A DNA stretch of 31,651 bases from JADHMP01 sp964617385 (GCA_964617385.1 CAZTYX010000012.1:1-31651); one strand, 5' to 3'; shown: positions 16,457 through 24,592, counted from the first letter of the stretch. Notes: generated by a model not told the origin, from the sequence alone. Numbers and translations: made by a program.

Positions 16457-17533
16457 ATGCAAAACGATTTAATTTCTGAAACCACAGCAACAAACGACCG
16501 TGAATTTATGCAACGGTGCTTGTTCTTAGCGCAAAAAGGATTGGGCCATACTTACCCAAACCCTTTAGTGGGCTGTGTTATTGTGCATCAAGGAAAAATC
16601 ATTGCTGAAGGGTGGCATCAAAAAGCGGGAGCACCGCATGCCGAGGCAATGGCTATTGCTAATGTTGAAAATAAAGCGTTATTAAAAAAAAGTACCCTTT
16701 ATGTTAACCTCGAACCCTGTGCCCATTTTGGAAAAACACCACCCTGTGCAGATCTCATTGTAAATCACAAGATACCAAAAGTGATTATTGCCACGCAAGA
16801 CCCACACAAAGTGGTGGCGGGAAAAGGAATAGAAAAGTTGACACAAGCCGGATGTAAGGTAATTGTTAATGTGCTCCATCAAGAGGCTTCTTTTTTAAAC
16901 CGAAGATTTTTTACTTATCATCAACAAAAGCGACCCTATGTCATTTTGAAATGGGCGCAAACAAAAGACCAATTTATAAGTCCCAAATCCAAAACAAAAA
17001 GGAGTGTTTTTTGGATCACAGAAACGCTAGCGCAGCAAAGAGTTCACCAGTGGCGTAGTGAAGAGCAGGCCATATTGGTGGGGGTACAAACCGTTGTGGA
17101 GGACAACCCACAACTCACCACTCGGCACTGGAACGGCAACCATCCCCTTCGGTATGTTGTTGATCCGCAGGGGCGGATCCCTAAAAATACTTCCTTAATG
17201 ACAGATGCACTGCCCACTTTTATCCTTCAAGAGGAAGCAAATAATGCCTATCCTCCAAACAAAACCGTTTTAAAAACAGATTTCTCAAATTGCCACAGCC
17301 TATTAAACACCCTTTATGAAAATCAAATTCAATCTGTAATTGTTGAAGGCGGAAGAAAAACATTAAATCATTTTTTGGAAGAAGGGGTTTGGGATGAAAT
17401 TAGAGTGTTTGAAAATCCCAAAGAAATAAAAGAAGGAATAGCAGCACCAAATTTTGTTGGCACCGCTAGAAAAAAAGAAAACGTGGGAAAGGACACTTTA
17501 AGTATTTATTTTAATGAGGCGTTTCAAAAATAA
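16457..17533 (+). CDS. ribD: Riboflavin biosynthesis deaminase/reductase RibD
   Basis: Bifunctional enzyme for the second and third steps of riboflavin synthesis: deamination of the GTP-derived pyrimidine and reduction of the ribosyl group with NADPH. The 358-residue protein has an N-terminal cytidine-deaminase-like domain (about 17-155) with zinc site His61-Ala-Glu63 and Cys88/Cys97, and a C-terminal dihydrofolate-reductase-like domain (about 158-355) with the expected LKWAQT strand and the VEGG motif. The first 12 residues extend beyond the common family start, but no better start is available. It stands alone, diverging from the GNAT operon. Confidence 0.96.
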   Translation: MQNDLISETTATNDREFMQRCLFLAQKGLGHTYPNPLVGCVIVHQGKIIAEGWHQKAGAPHAEAMAIANVENKALLKKSTLYVNLEPCAHFGKTPPCADLIVNHKIPKVIIATQDPHKVVAGKGIEKLTQAGCKVIVNVLHQEASFLNRRFFTYHQQKRPYVILKWAQTKDQFISPKSKTKRSVFWITETLAQQRVHQWRSEEQAILVGVQTVVEDNPQLTTRHWNGNHPLRYVVDPQGRIPKNTSLMTDALPTFILQEEANNAYPPNKTVLKTDFSNCHSLLNTLYENQIQSVIVEGGRKTLNHFLEEGVWDEIRVFENPKEIKEGIAAPNFVGTARKKENVGKDTLSIYFNEAFQK

Positions 17534-17604
17534 TTTAAGTATTTTCTTGCCTCCTTTTATTGATTAATTCGACTCCTTTTCAGCAGCATTTTTTAGTCAA
17601 CTAA

Positions 17605-17622
17605 TTGTGAATCAAATCACAA
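17605..17622. promoter_or_regulatory. CRP/FNR-like palindrome upstream of dnaA
   Basis: Perfect 6-bp inverted repeat TTGTGA, six bases, TCACAA. The core TGTGA-N6-TCACA equals the classic binding-site core of CRP-family regulators. It lies 72 bp after ribD and about 435 bp before dnaA. No regulator of this family is encoded in the window, so binding is only a possibility. Confidence 0.35.
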
Positions 17623-17765
17623 ACATTTAGCTAATTAAAATTTGAAAAAAAGAGGTGTTTAAAAAAGGACTTTACACAAAAATCTTATTGTTTATTTTGT
17701 TGAAATATATTTTAGAAAATTTCGATGGTTTTAATATTCAAAAAAAAAGCAAAAAAATTATTTTT

Positions 17766-17795
17766 TAACACATGTATCTGTTTATCAATGTGTTA
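17766..17795. repeat. 8-bp inverted repeat in the dnaA upstream region
   Basis: TAACACAT at 17766-17773 and its exact complement ATGTGTTA at 17788-17795 are separated by 14 bases. The half-sites are loosely similar to DnaA-type sites (ending in ACACA) but with too many mismatches to call them boxes. Confidence 0.4.
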
Positions 17796-18057
17796 TAAAA
17801 TAAAGCTGTTTTTTAAAAAAATTAGCTATCAAACAGCGATTAAAGAAAAGTTATTGAATATTAATATTTTATAGTAAAAAAATAATTTATAAGAAAAAGT
17901 AAAAATTCTTACATTTTGGATACCTCGGAATATCGAAAAAAAAAACTTTAAATTCAACAGCAAAATCATTTTTTTTTAACAAAAATTTAAAGCATATTTG
18001 TTCGGTTAAGAAACTAACCTAATTGCAACATAAATCATCTAAAGTTAGAATACAAGT

Positions 18058-19485
18058 ATGACTCCATCTGCCCAATCCGTTTGGGAAAATTGTTTGACGT
18101 TTATAAAGGATAATATCCAAGAGCAAGCATACAAAACATGGTTTGAACCAATCGTTCCCATGAAGTTGGAAAACGAGGTGTTGAGTATACAAGTACCTAG
18201 CAAATTTTTTTATGAGTGGTTAGAAGAACACTACGTGAAATTACTTAAGTCAAGCTTAATGCGCGAGTTAGGTAAAGAGGCGCGCTTGGTTTACATCATT
18301 AAAATGGAAAACACCTATGGCAATCGCACTCCATTCACAGAAAGCATTCCGAGTAACAACAGGCCTCAAGTGATGTTGCAACAGGTGGATGCCCCCCTAA
18401 ATTCATTTAACGGCGAACTAAAAAACCCCTTTGTGATTCCCGGCATTAAAAACCTACAAATAGAATCCCAATTAAATCCAAACTATAATTTCGATAATTT
18501 TCTAGAAGGCGATTCCAATCGTTTGGCCCGCTCTGCAGCTTTGGCTGTTGCCGCCAAACCGGGAGGCACTTCATTTAACCCACTGCTCGTGTTTGGAGGT
18601 GTGGGTTTAGGCAAAACACACCTAGCACATGCCATTGGTGTAGAAATTAAAGAAAAGCATCCAGATAAAACCGTGTTGTATATTGCGGCTGAAAAATTCA
18701 CACAACAATATATTGAATCGGTAAAGAAAAATACCCGTAATGATTTTATTCATTTTTATCAACTCTTGGATGTATTAATTATTGACGATGTTCAATTCCT
18801 GTCGGGTAAAGCAGGGACACAAGATGTATTTTTCCATATTTTCAATCATTTGCACCAAAACGGAAAGCAAGTTATTTTGACTTCAGACAAAGCGCCTGTA
18901 GATATGCAAGATATTGAACAGCGATTGCTCTCCCGTTTCAAATGGGGCTTATCTGCCGAATTGCAGGTGCCCGATTTAGAAACGCGAATTTCCATTTTAA
19001 AAAACAAACTCTACCGTGATGGAGTGACGATGGAAGATGATATTGTGGAATATGTGGCTAAAAATATTAAAACCAATGTGCGTGAATTGGAAGGAGCCAT
19101 CATTTCCCTAATTGCTCAATCTTCTTTCAACAAGGCCGATGTTACTTTAGAATTAGCCAAAAATATTGTTGAAAAATTTGTCAAAAACACGAAGCGCGAA
19201 GTTTCCATAGATTACATACAAAAGGTGGTTTCAGAATATTTTCAAATGGATGTGGCCACATTGCAATCTAAAACCCGTAGAAGACATATTGTACAAGCCC
19301 GTCAATTGGCCATGTATTTTGCAAAAAAATTCACTAAGGCCTCTTTGGCTAGCATTGGAAATCAAATTGGCAAGAGAGATCATGCCACCGTATTGCATGC
19401 CTGCAAAACCGTTGATAACTTGAGTTTTACAGACAAACAATTCCGCAAATATGTGGAAGACCTCAGCCAAAAGTTAACACTTTAA
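18058..19485 (+). CDS. dnaA: Chromosomal replication initiator protein DnaA
   Basis: AAA+ initiator that binds and opens the chromosomal origin. The 475-residue protein has N-terminal domain I (about 1-85) for DnaB and self-interaction, a linker (about 86-135), the AAA+ domain with Walker A Gly180 to Thr187 and Walker B ending in Asp243-Asp244, and domain IV. The last carries the helix-turn-helix and the DnaA signature near the C-terminus (the Arg-Asp-His-Ala-Thr-Val stretch). Length and domains are normal for Bacteroidota. It is followed after 4 nt by the phosphatase and methyltransferase genes, a likely operon. Confidence 0.98.
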   Translation: MTPSAQSVWENCLTFIKDNIQEQAYKTWFEPIVPMKLENEVLSIQVPSKFFYEWLEEHYVKLLKSSLMRELGKEARLVYIIKMENTYGNRTPFTESIPSNNRPQVMLQQVDAPLNSFNGELKNPFVIPGIKNLQIESQLNPNYNFDNFLEGDSNRLARSAALAVAAKPGGTSFNPLLVFGGVGLGKTHLAHAIGVEIKEKHPDKTVLYIAAEKFTQQYIESVKKNTRNDFIHFYQLLDVLIIDDVQFLSGKAGTQDVFFHIFNHLHQNGKQVILTSDKAPVDMQDIEQRLLSRFKWGLSAELQVPDLETRISILKNKLYRDGVTMEDDIVEYVAKNIKTNVRELEGAIISLIAQSSFNKADVTLELAKNIVEKFVKNTKREVSIDYIQKVVSEYFQMDVATLQSKTRRRHIVQARQLAMYFAKKFTKASLASIGNQIGKRDHATVLHACKTVDNLSFTDKQFRKYVEDLSQKLTL

Positions 19486-19489
19486 GCCT

Positions 19490-19930
19490 TTGAAGCCCCG
19501 GTTGCTTATGGTTTGTTTGGGAAACATTTGCCGTTCTCCCCTAGCCAAAGTAATAATGGCCAAAAAAACCGCTCCTTTAAATATTGAGGTGGATTCAGCA
19601 GGCACTGCAGCTTATCATCAAAATCAACCCGCCGATCCGAGAAGTATTTCCGTTGCTAAAAGTTTTGGTCTCGATTTAAGCACCCATCGCGCCCGTGCTT
19701 TTCAGAAAAGTGATTTTCAAAACTTCACTCACATTTTTGTGATGGACAAACAAAATTATAGTGACCTTCTTGCCCTTGCTGAAAATGAAAAAGAGGCTTC
19801 AAAAATTCATATGATTTGTTCCGATCTAGAAGAAGTGCCTGATCCCTACCATCATGACGAAACCGCATTTTTAAATGTTTTTCATATTTTAGAAGACGCT
19901 TGCAACAACCAACTCAAGAACTTCATCTAA
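19490..19930 (+). CDS. Low-molecular-weight protein-tyrosine phosphatase
   Basis: Small cytoplasmic phosphatase of the arsenate-reductase-like fold. The 146-residue product has the P-loop Cys9-x5-Arg15-Ser16 (CLGNICRS) and the general-acid Asp118-Pro119 loop near the C-terminus. The start is a TTG at 19490, 4 nt after the dnaA stop. An in-frame stop lies 12 nt upstream of it, and the ATG at residue 7 would leave only two residues before the catalytic Cys, cutting off the first beta-strand. It overlaps the next gene by 1 nt (TAATG). The dnaA-phosphatase-methyltransferase order is familiar from flavobacteria; substrates are not known. Confidence 0.93.
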   Translation: MKPRLLMVCLGNICRSPLAKVIMAKKTAPLNIEVDSAGTAAYHQNQPADPRSISVAKSFGLDLSTHRARAFQKSDFQNFTHIFVMDKQNYSDLLALAENEKEASKIHMICSDLEEVPDPYHHDETAFLNVFHILEDACNNQLKNFI

Positions 19931-20655
19931 TGAATGTTGATCCTTCACTCGGAATACTCTACCTTATCCCAACCACCCTAGGAGAAAATGCACCCCTAGA
20001 AGTTTTGCCCTTAACCATTAAAAAAAAACTGGAAGAATTATCGCACTTCATTGTTGAAAATGAAAAAAATGCACGTGCCTTCATAAAAAAAATTGCACCC
20101 CAAAAAAACCAAGAAAGCCTCTTTTTTTATGTTTTAAATAAATATACCAGTCAGCTAGAATTAGAATCTTTTTTAGACCCACTAAAAGAGGGCGTTTCTA
20201 TGGGACTTATGTCTGACGCAGGGTGCCCTGGCATTGCCGATCCTGGTGCTGTTATTGTGGAACAAGCCCATCAATTAAACGCAATCGTAAAACCTATGGT
20301 GGGGCCTTCATCCATTGTTTTAGCACTCATGGCCTCCGGCTTGAATGGACAACATTTTGCCTTTAATGGCTATTTGCCTATCGACAAAGACCAACGCATT
20401 AGAGCCCTAAAACTACTGGAACGAAAAACCCAAAAAGACAATCAAGCGCAACTCTTTATTGAAACGCCCTATCGAAATACCAAGCTCTTTGAAGATATGT
20501 TAAAACATCTTGCCCCCACCACCCTTTTATGTGTGGCCGCTGATCTCACCCTCGAAACAGCTTATATTAAAACCTTACCCATAACGTTGTGGAAAAAACA
20601 GAAAACCCCCGATTTACATAAAAGACCAACCATTTTTATTATTGATCAAGGCTAG
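19930..20655 (+). CDS. Tetrapyrrole-methylase-family SAM methyltransferase (RsmI-like)
   Basis: A 241-residue member of the tetrapyrrole methylase fold, the family of RsmI that 2'-O-methylates C1402 of 16S rRNA. Seen: the N-terminal strand Tyr-Leu-Ile-Pro-Thr-Thr-Leu-Gly, the Ser-Asp-Ala-Gly-Cys-Pro-Gly-Ile-Ala-Asp-Pro-Gly motif (around 95-106), and a Gly-Pro-Ser-Ser segment near 126. It is shorter than E. coli RsmI (286) and ends without the extra C-terminal part, so it may be a distinct subfamily and RsmI function is not certain. The ATG at 19930 overlaps the phosphatase stop. Its TAG shares the CTAG at 20652-20655 with the convergent mltG stop. Confidence 0.85.
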   Translation: MNVDPSLGILYLIPTTLGENAPLEVLPLTIKKKLEELSHFIVENEKNARAFIKKIAPQKNQESLFFYVLNKYTSQLELESFLDPLKEGVSMGLMSDAGCPGIADPGAVIVEQAHQLNAIVKPMVGPSSIVLALMASGLNGQHFAFNGYLPIDKDQRIRALKLLERKTQKDNQAQLFIETPYRNTKLFEDMLKHLAPTTLLCVAADLTLETAYIKTLPITLWKKQKTPDLHKRPTIFIIDQG

Positions 20656-21669
20656 CGATAAACGCTATTTTTATTAAGCCACTGCGTATATTTTTTTCGG
20701 TTTTGATTGTGTTCCTTTAAGGTGCGAGCAAAACGATGATATCCAAGTTTTTGAGGGTTAACCACAAAATAAAGATAGCTGTGTTTTTCGGATTGCAAAA
20801 CTGCGTCAATCACCTGCAAATCAGGCATGGTGATGGGGCCTGGAGGTAAACCTGCATACTTATAGGTGTTGTAAGGAGAATTTATTTTTAAATCTTTAAT
20901 CAAAACACGCTTAATGACCAGATCAAAATTTTGGTGTTGTTTTTTCAGCGCAAAAATAACCGTAGGGTCGGCCTGTAATTTCATTTTTCTTTTTAAGCGA
21001 TTGAGATATACCCCAGCTACACGAGCATATTCTTCCTTTTGATTGGTTTCCTTTTGAACAATAGACGCCAACACAGACACTTCTTGAGGAGATAAACCAA
21101 GGGCTTTTGCTTGGCTTTTACGGGTGTCATTCCAAAAAGATTGATAACTAGACCACATTTTTTCACGAAACGCTTTTGGTGTTACATGCCAATAAAAATT
21201 GTAGGTATTGGGTAAAAAGAGGCTTACGGCAGATGCTTCATTAAATCCTTTTGCCTTTAAAAAGGAGGGATCATAAAAGGCATTAAGGAACTCAAGACTG
21301 TCGGCTTCAAGTTGTTCTGCCAAACGGCCGGCTAAATTTTCAATGCGTTCTTGGTTATTAAAAGTAACCTTTACCACCTGTGCCTCAGATCGAAGTGTAT
21401 TTATCATTTGGTTGTTTCCCATGCCTTGAACCAGACGATATTTTCCTGGTTTTACGCCAGAAACATATCCCTTTTTTTGGGCGGCTAACCAAAAAGATTG
21501 GGTCGATTTTACATGAGGTGCCAATTGTAGGAGCAAAGAGTCGATGGTGTCATCTCGATCAATAAATATAGGCTGCTCCTCATTTTCAAAAGCGGTGTTA
21601 TCCCATAAAAAAACCGCCCACTCCCAAGCCTAATAAAGCCACTAAGAGTACTAATTTAAATCGATTCAT
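20652..21669 (-). CDS. mltG: Endolytic murein transglycosylase MltG, apparently frameshifted near its N-terminus
   Basis: Cuts nascent peptidoglycan strands, a proposed terminator of glycan synthesis. The main frame, from a TTG at 21536, encodes 294 residues of the YceG-like domain with the Ala-Ser-Ile-Val-x-Lys-Glu-Thr active-site segment (157-164) and the late Gly-Leu-Pro-Pro-Gly-Pro-Ile motif. It lacks the membrane anchor. That anchor is encoded just upstream in another frame: ATG at 21669, Met-Asn-Arg-Phe-Lys then about 16 hydrophobic residues, ending at a TAA after a run of seven T (plus 21607-21613). The downstream frame stays open back to 21630. Removing one T joins both parts into a 338-residue protein of normal length. 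The cause is either a sequence error, transcript slippage or a true mutation. The ATG overlaps the acetyltransferase end by 14 nt. Confidence 0.88.
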
Positions 21670-22183
21670 CACCTAATATTTTTTGATAGCCCTGCACATC
21701 ATGGAACTGTTGTTGAAAATAATACCAATCGCGTTTGACACCCGTGGAAAAAAAGTTGCGCTTTTCAAAAAGAGCACAACTGGCGGCATTCTCACACAAT
21801 ACGTCGGCATGTAACATATGCATATCGTAATGATTGATCGCATAGTTCTCCAATAAAGAAAGGGCTTTTGTAGCCACACCTTTATTGCGGTATGCAGATA
21901 ATACCACAACACCCACACCGGCCCGTTTGCTATGTGGATCAAAATCAAACAAATCAATAAATCCCAAAACCGCTCCACCTGCTGCTGCAATAACAAAACG
22001 CTGTTGCTTTTGTTCATAAATGGATTGATGCTGTTGTTCAATGTAGCGCTGCAACACATGTCTGGAATAGGGTCCTTGGTGAGCGGAAAAGAACTGAAGT
22101 TCGGGGTCATTTTCTACAATAAAAAGCACCTCAATATCGATTGGTTCCAATGCTCTTAAATAAAGGGTGTTAATGTCTAACAT
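21656..22183 (-). CDS. GNAT-family acetyltransferase (RimJ/RimL-like)
   Basis: A 175-residue acetyltransferase. It begins with a strand of the RimL type (Leu-Tyr-Leu-Arg-Ala-Leu-Glu-Pro), has the acetyl-CoA loop Arg99-Asn-Lys-Gly-Val-Ala104 and the Asn-Ala-Ala-Ser-Cys-Ala-Leu-Phe-Glu-Lys segment typical of GNAT motif B. The acceptor is unknown; candidates are a ribosomal protein terminus or a small amine. It overlaps dapF by 7 nt at its start and mltG by 14 nt at its end, so the three genes form one operon. Confidence 0.88.
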   Translation of the reverse strand: MLDINTLYLRALEPIDIEVLFIVENDPELQFFSAHQGPYSRHVLQRYIEQQHQSIYEQKQQRFVIAAAGGAVLGFIDLFDFDPHSKRAGVGVVVLSAYRNKGVATKALSLLENYAINHYDMHMLHADVLCENAASCALFEKRNFFSTGVKRDWYYFQQQFHDVQGYQKILGDESI

Positions 22184-22962
22184 AGCATTTCTCCAGAAAA
22201 AACAAATTGTGCAGGACCCGTAAGAAATACCGCCTCATACCCTTTTTCTTTTTTAAGAAAATCTACTTGTAGTGTTCCGCCCGGCGCATGTAAAGTAATG
22301 GGGTTTTTTTGGCAAGGTAATCCCCAATGATCTGCCGCTAGGGCCGCTGCAACAGCACCTGTACCACAGGCTTGTGTTTCATCTTCCACTCCTCTTTCAT
22401 AGGTTTTAATATGGAGGACCCCCGAAGGGTCAAGGGCTATAAAATTAACATTGATTCCCGCTGCCTTAAAAGGCGCACTATATCGAATTTGAGCGCCTTC
22501 CTTTCGCATGTTAACATGATCCAAAGAATCTTTAAGTGCTACATAGTGGGGAGACCCTGTATCCAAAACTAAAGCTTCTTGATGAGAGGTTAATTCATTT
22601 ACATCATTCATGCCTAAACGTACCCTTTGATCTGACAAAATTTCAGCTTTATGCAGGCCGTCTATAGCTTCAAAAATTGTTTTTGAATCGATTATTTTCA
22701 AGGCTTTGGCAAAGGCCACGGCACAACGCCCGCCATTACCACACATGGTGCTTTCATTGCCATCAGCATTATAATAAACCATCTTGAAATCGGCATTATT
22801 ACAAGTCTCTATAAGAATTAACCCATCTGCTCCCACGCCTTTGTTTCGGTCACAAATTTGAGCAATAGCACTATTCTCAAGTTCGTTATACGTTTGGGCA
22901 CGGTTGTCTAGCATCACAAAATCGTTGCCGGCGCCCTGATATTTTTGGAACACTATTTGCAT
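22177..22962 (-). CDS. dapF: Diaminopimelate epimerase DapF
   Basis: Converts LL- to meso-diaminopimelate for lysine and peptidoglycan. With the ATG at 22962 the protein has 261 residues and starts with the family pattern Phe-Gln-Lys-Tyr-Gln-Gly-Ala-Gly-Asn-Asp-Phe. The two catalytic cysteines are Cys74 (Met-Cys-Gly-Asn-Gly) and Cys199 (Ala-Cys-Gly-Thr-Gly). A GTG 15 nt upstream (22977) is in frame but would run through the promoter box, so I reject it. It is the first gene of the dapF-GNAT-mltG operon. Confidence 0.96.
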   Translation of the reverse strand: MQIVFQKYQGAGNDFVMLDNRAQTYNELENSAIAQICDRNKGVGADGLILIETCNNADFKMVYYNADGNESTMCGNGGRCAVAFAKALKIIDSKTIFEAIDGLHKAEILSDQRVRLGMNDVNELTSHQEALVLDTGSPHYVALKDSLDHVNMRKEGAQIRYSAPFKAAGINVNFIALDPSGVLHIKTYERGVEDETQACGTGAVAAALAADHWGLPCQKNPITLHAPGGTLQVDFLKKEKGYEAVFLTGPAQFVFSGEMLC

Positions 22963-22966
22963 AAAG

Positions 22967-22974
22967 CAAAGGTA
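22967..22974 (-). promoter_or_regulatory. -7 element of the dapF promoter
   Basis: Minus-strand TACCTTTG is an exact TANNTTTG match. Only 4 nt separate it from the dapF ATG, the same spacing as at bamD, so the transcript would be leaderless or nearly so. No clear -33 TTTG is present 19 nt upstream. Confidence 0.55.
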
Positions 22975-23083
22975 CACTTTTAATGGGCTTTTAAAGCTGT
23001 TAAAATGCCGTTAAACCCAAAAAAAGTGATGGTCAAATAGGATTTTTTAAAATTATTTTGGAGAAAATTTAAACTTTAAAGCT

Positions 23084-24493
23084 ATGAAGTCATTTTTAAA
23101 AATTTTTTTGGTGGCAACCCTCAGTGCAGGAATCACCCTTTTTGTTAATCAGTATTTTATAGCCACACCTCATGCTGTGGAACAAAACCCTCAAAACCCT
23201 AACTTAATACCCACCACTTATGCTTATAAAAGCAAAGGAGTGGCGGCCGAAATGACAGATTTTACTGTTGCCTCAGAAAAAACCTTAAACACAGTGGTGC
23301 ATGTCAAAAACACGAGTACCTACAGTTATGGTGGTTCGCTGTGGTCGCGTTTTTACAACAACAAAAACTATGAAGATCCTAAAAAAATAGGATCAGGATC
23401 AGGTGTTATTGTTTCACCTGATGGCTACATCATCACCAACAATCACGTGATTGAAGGGCACACGGAAATTGAAGTAACTTTAAATAACAATCGTTCCTAT
23501 GCAGCGCAATTGGTGGGCACAGACCCAGCCACCGATATTGCGGTAATAAAAATTGAAGCCCCAGATGCCCTGCCTTTCATTGCCTTTGGTGATTCGGATG
23601 CAGCCCGTGTGGGCGAATGGGTGTTGGCCGTAGGCAACCCTTTCAATCTTAATTCCACCGTTACTGCTGGAATTATTAGTGCCAAATCGCGCGATCTAAA
23701 CAGCAGCGACAATAAAAACGAATCCTATATTCAAACCGATGCGGCTGTTAACATGGGCAACAGTGGTGGCGCTTTGGTAAACACCAATGGAGAGTTAATT
23801 GGCATCAATACTGCTATTTCTTCTTTTACGGGTGGTTTTGTGGGCTATTCCTTTGCCGTGCCTAGCAACATTGCCCGAAAAGTATTTGAAGACATAATCG
23901 AATTTGGAAATGTACAAAAAGGACTGCTCGGCATTCGCGGAGGTGCGTTAAATAGCTCTATTGCTGAGAATTACGAAGTAAATGATACCGAAGGTTTTTA
24001 TATTTCTGAGGTTGAAAGTGGCATGGGAGCCGATTTGGCAGGACTGAAATCTGGAGACATCATTAAGAAAGTAGATGGTGTAATCATCAAAAAGTTTGCT
24101 GATTTATCAGGTTATCTATCCACCAAACGTCCTGGGGAAAAAGTGAATGTACTTTATAAAAGAGAAGGCAAAACCCTAGAAGCTGCCGTTACGCTTAAAA
24201 AAATAAATCGCATTTCTTTTTTAGGTATGGAACTTCAAGAACTTAATGCAAAGCAACGTGCTGATTTAGGCTTGGATGAAAACGAAGGCGGCCTTTATAT
24301 CAGTCGCGCTCAAAACGCCACTCGATACTATTATGGTATTGATGAAGGCTATGCAATTTTAGAGGTAAACGATCAAAAAATTGAGCAACTTGACGACCTC
24401 AAAAGCATTGATGTAGAAGACCTAAAAAGTATATTGGTGCTAAACCCCCAAGGCGAAAAGGAACGGATACTTTTCAATAGTTATTTAAGATAA
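23084..24493 (+). CDS. DegP/HtrA-family periplasmic serine protease
   Basis: Envelope quality-control protease and chaperone (Do/HtrA family). The 469-residue precursor has an N-terminal signal or anchor (about 5-25) and a trypsin-like domain with the triad His121, Asp151 and Ser227 (in Gly-Asn-Ser-Gly-Gly). A PDZ domain follows (about 280-375), with a degenerate second one (about 385-469). No Ala-x-Ala cleavage site is obvious after the hydrophobic stretch, so it may stay membrane-anchored. It stands alone between the divergent dapF operon and a strong terminator. DegP, DegQ and DegS cannot be separated by eye. Confidence 0.93.
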   Translation: MKSFLKIFLVATLSAGITLFVNQYFIATPHAVEQNPQNPNLIPTTYAYKSKGVAAEMTDFTVASEKTLNTVVHVKNTSTYSYGGSLWSRFYNNKNYEDPKKIGSGSGVIVSPDGYIITNNHVIEGHTEIEVTLNNNRSYAAQLVGTDPATDIAVIKIEAPDALPFIAFGDSDAARVGEWVLAVGNPFNLNSTVTAGIISAKSRDLNSSDNKNESYIQTDAAVNMGNSGGALVNTNGELIGINTAISSFTGGFVGYSFAVPSNIARKVFEDIIEFGNVQKGLLGIRGGALNSSIAENYEVNDTEGFYISEVESGMGADLAGLKSGDIIKKVDGVIIKKFADLSGYLSTKRPGEKVNVLYKREGKTLEAAVTLKKINRISFLGMELQELNAKQRADLGLDENEGGLYISRAQNATRYYYGIDEGYAILEVNDQKIEQLDDLKSIDVEDLKSILVLNPQGEKERILFNSYLR

Positions 24494-24497
24494 GGAC

Positions 24498-24525
24498 AAG
24501 CCCCTCAAATGAGGGGCTTTTTTAT
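24498..24525 (+). terminator. Rho-independent terminator after the HtrA gene
   Basis: Nine-bp arms (24498-24506 and 24511-24519, core CCCCTC/GAGGGG) enclose a 4-nt loop and run straight into a T tract. It begins 4 nt after the stop codon. Confidence 0.93.
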
Positions 24526-24564
24526 TCCTCAACTAAAGAAAAGTCAAAGCTGCTTTTAGTTTAT

Positions 24565-24572
24565 TATTTTTG
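24565..24572 (+). promoter_or_regulatory. -7 element of the trmD promoter
   Basis: TATTTTTG matches TANNTTTG exactly, 20 nt before the trmD ATG and after the upstream terminator. No TTTG is found at the -33 distance. Confidence 0.55.
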
Positions 24573-24592
24573 CGACTAAAGAATGATCCTTT

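Larger units (their letters stand above)
17534..18057. other. AT-rich intergenic region upstream of dnaA, candidate origin region
   Basis: This 524-bp gap holds no plausible gene. Counted by hand, 17641-18000 has 67 G or C in 360 bases (about 19%), far below the flanking genes. It contains A and T runs of 7-10 bases, two inverted repeats (17605-17622 and 17766-17795), and a near-consensus -7 box (CATATTTG, 17993-18000) for dnaA. No exact DnaA box (TTATNCACA) was found on either strand, so calling it oriC is inference from base composition and the dnaA neighbour. Confidence 0.4.

Noticed and set aside
17761..17800. DnaA boxes in the AT-rich region
   Set aside because: The best candidates differ from TTATNCACA at three or more positions.
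22963..22977. GTG start at 22977 for dapF
   Set aside because: It would lie within the -7 promoter box, and the family N-terminus begins at the ATG at 22962.
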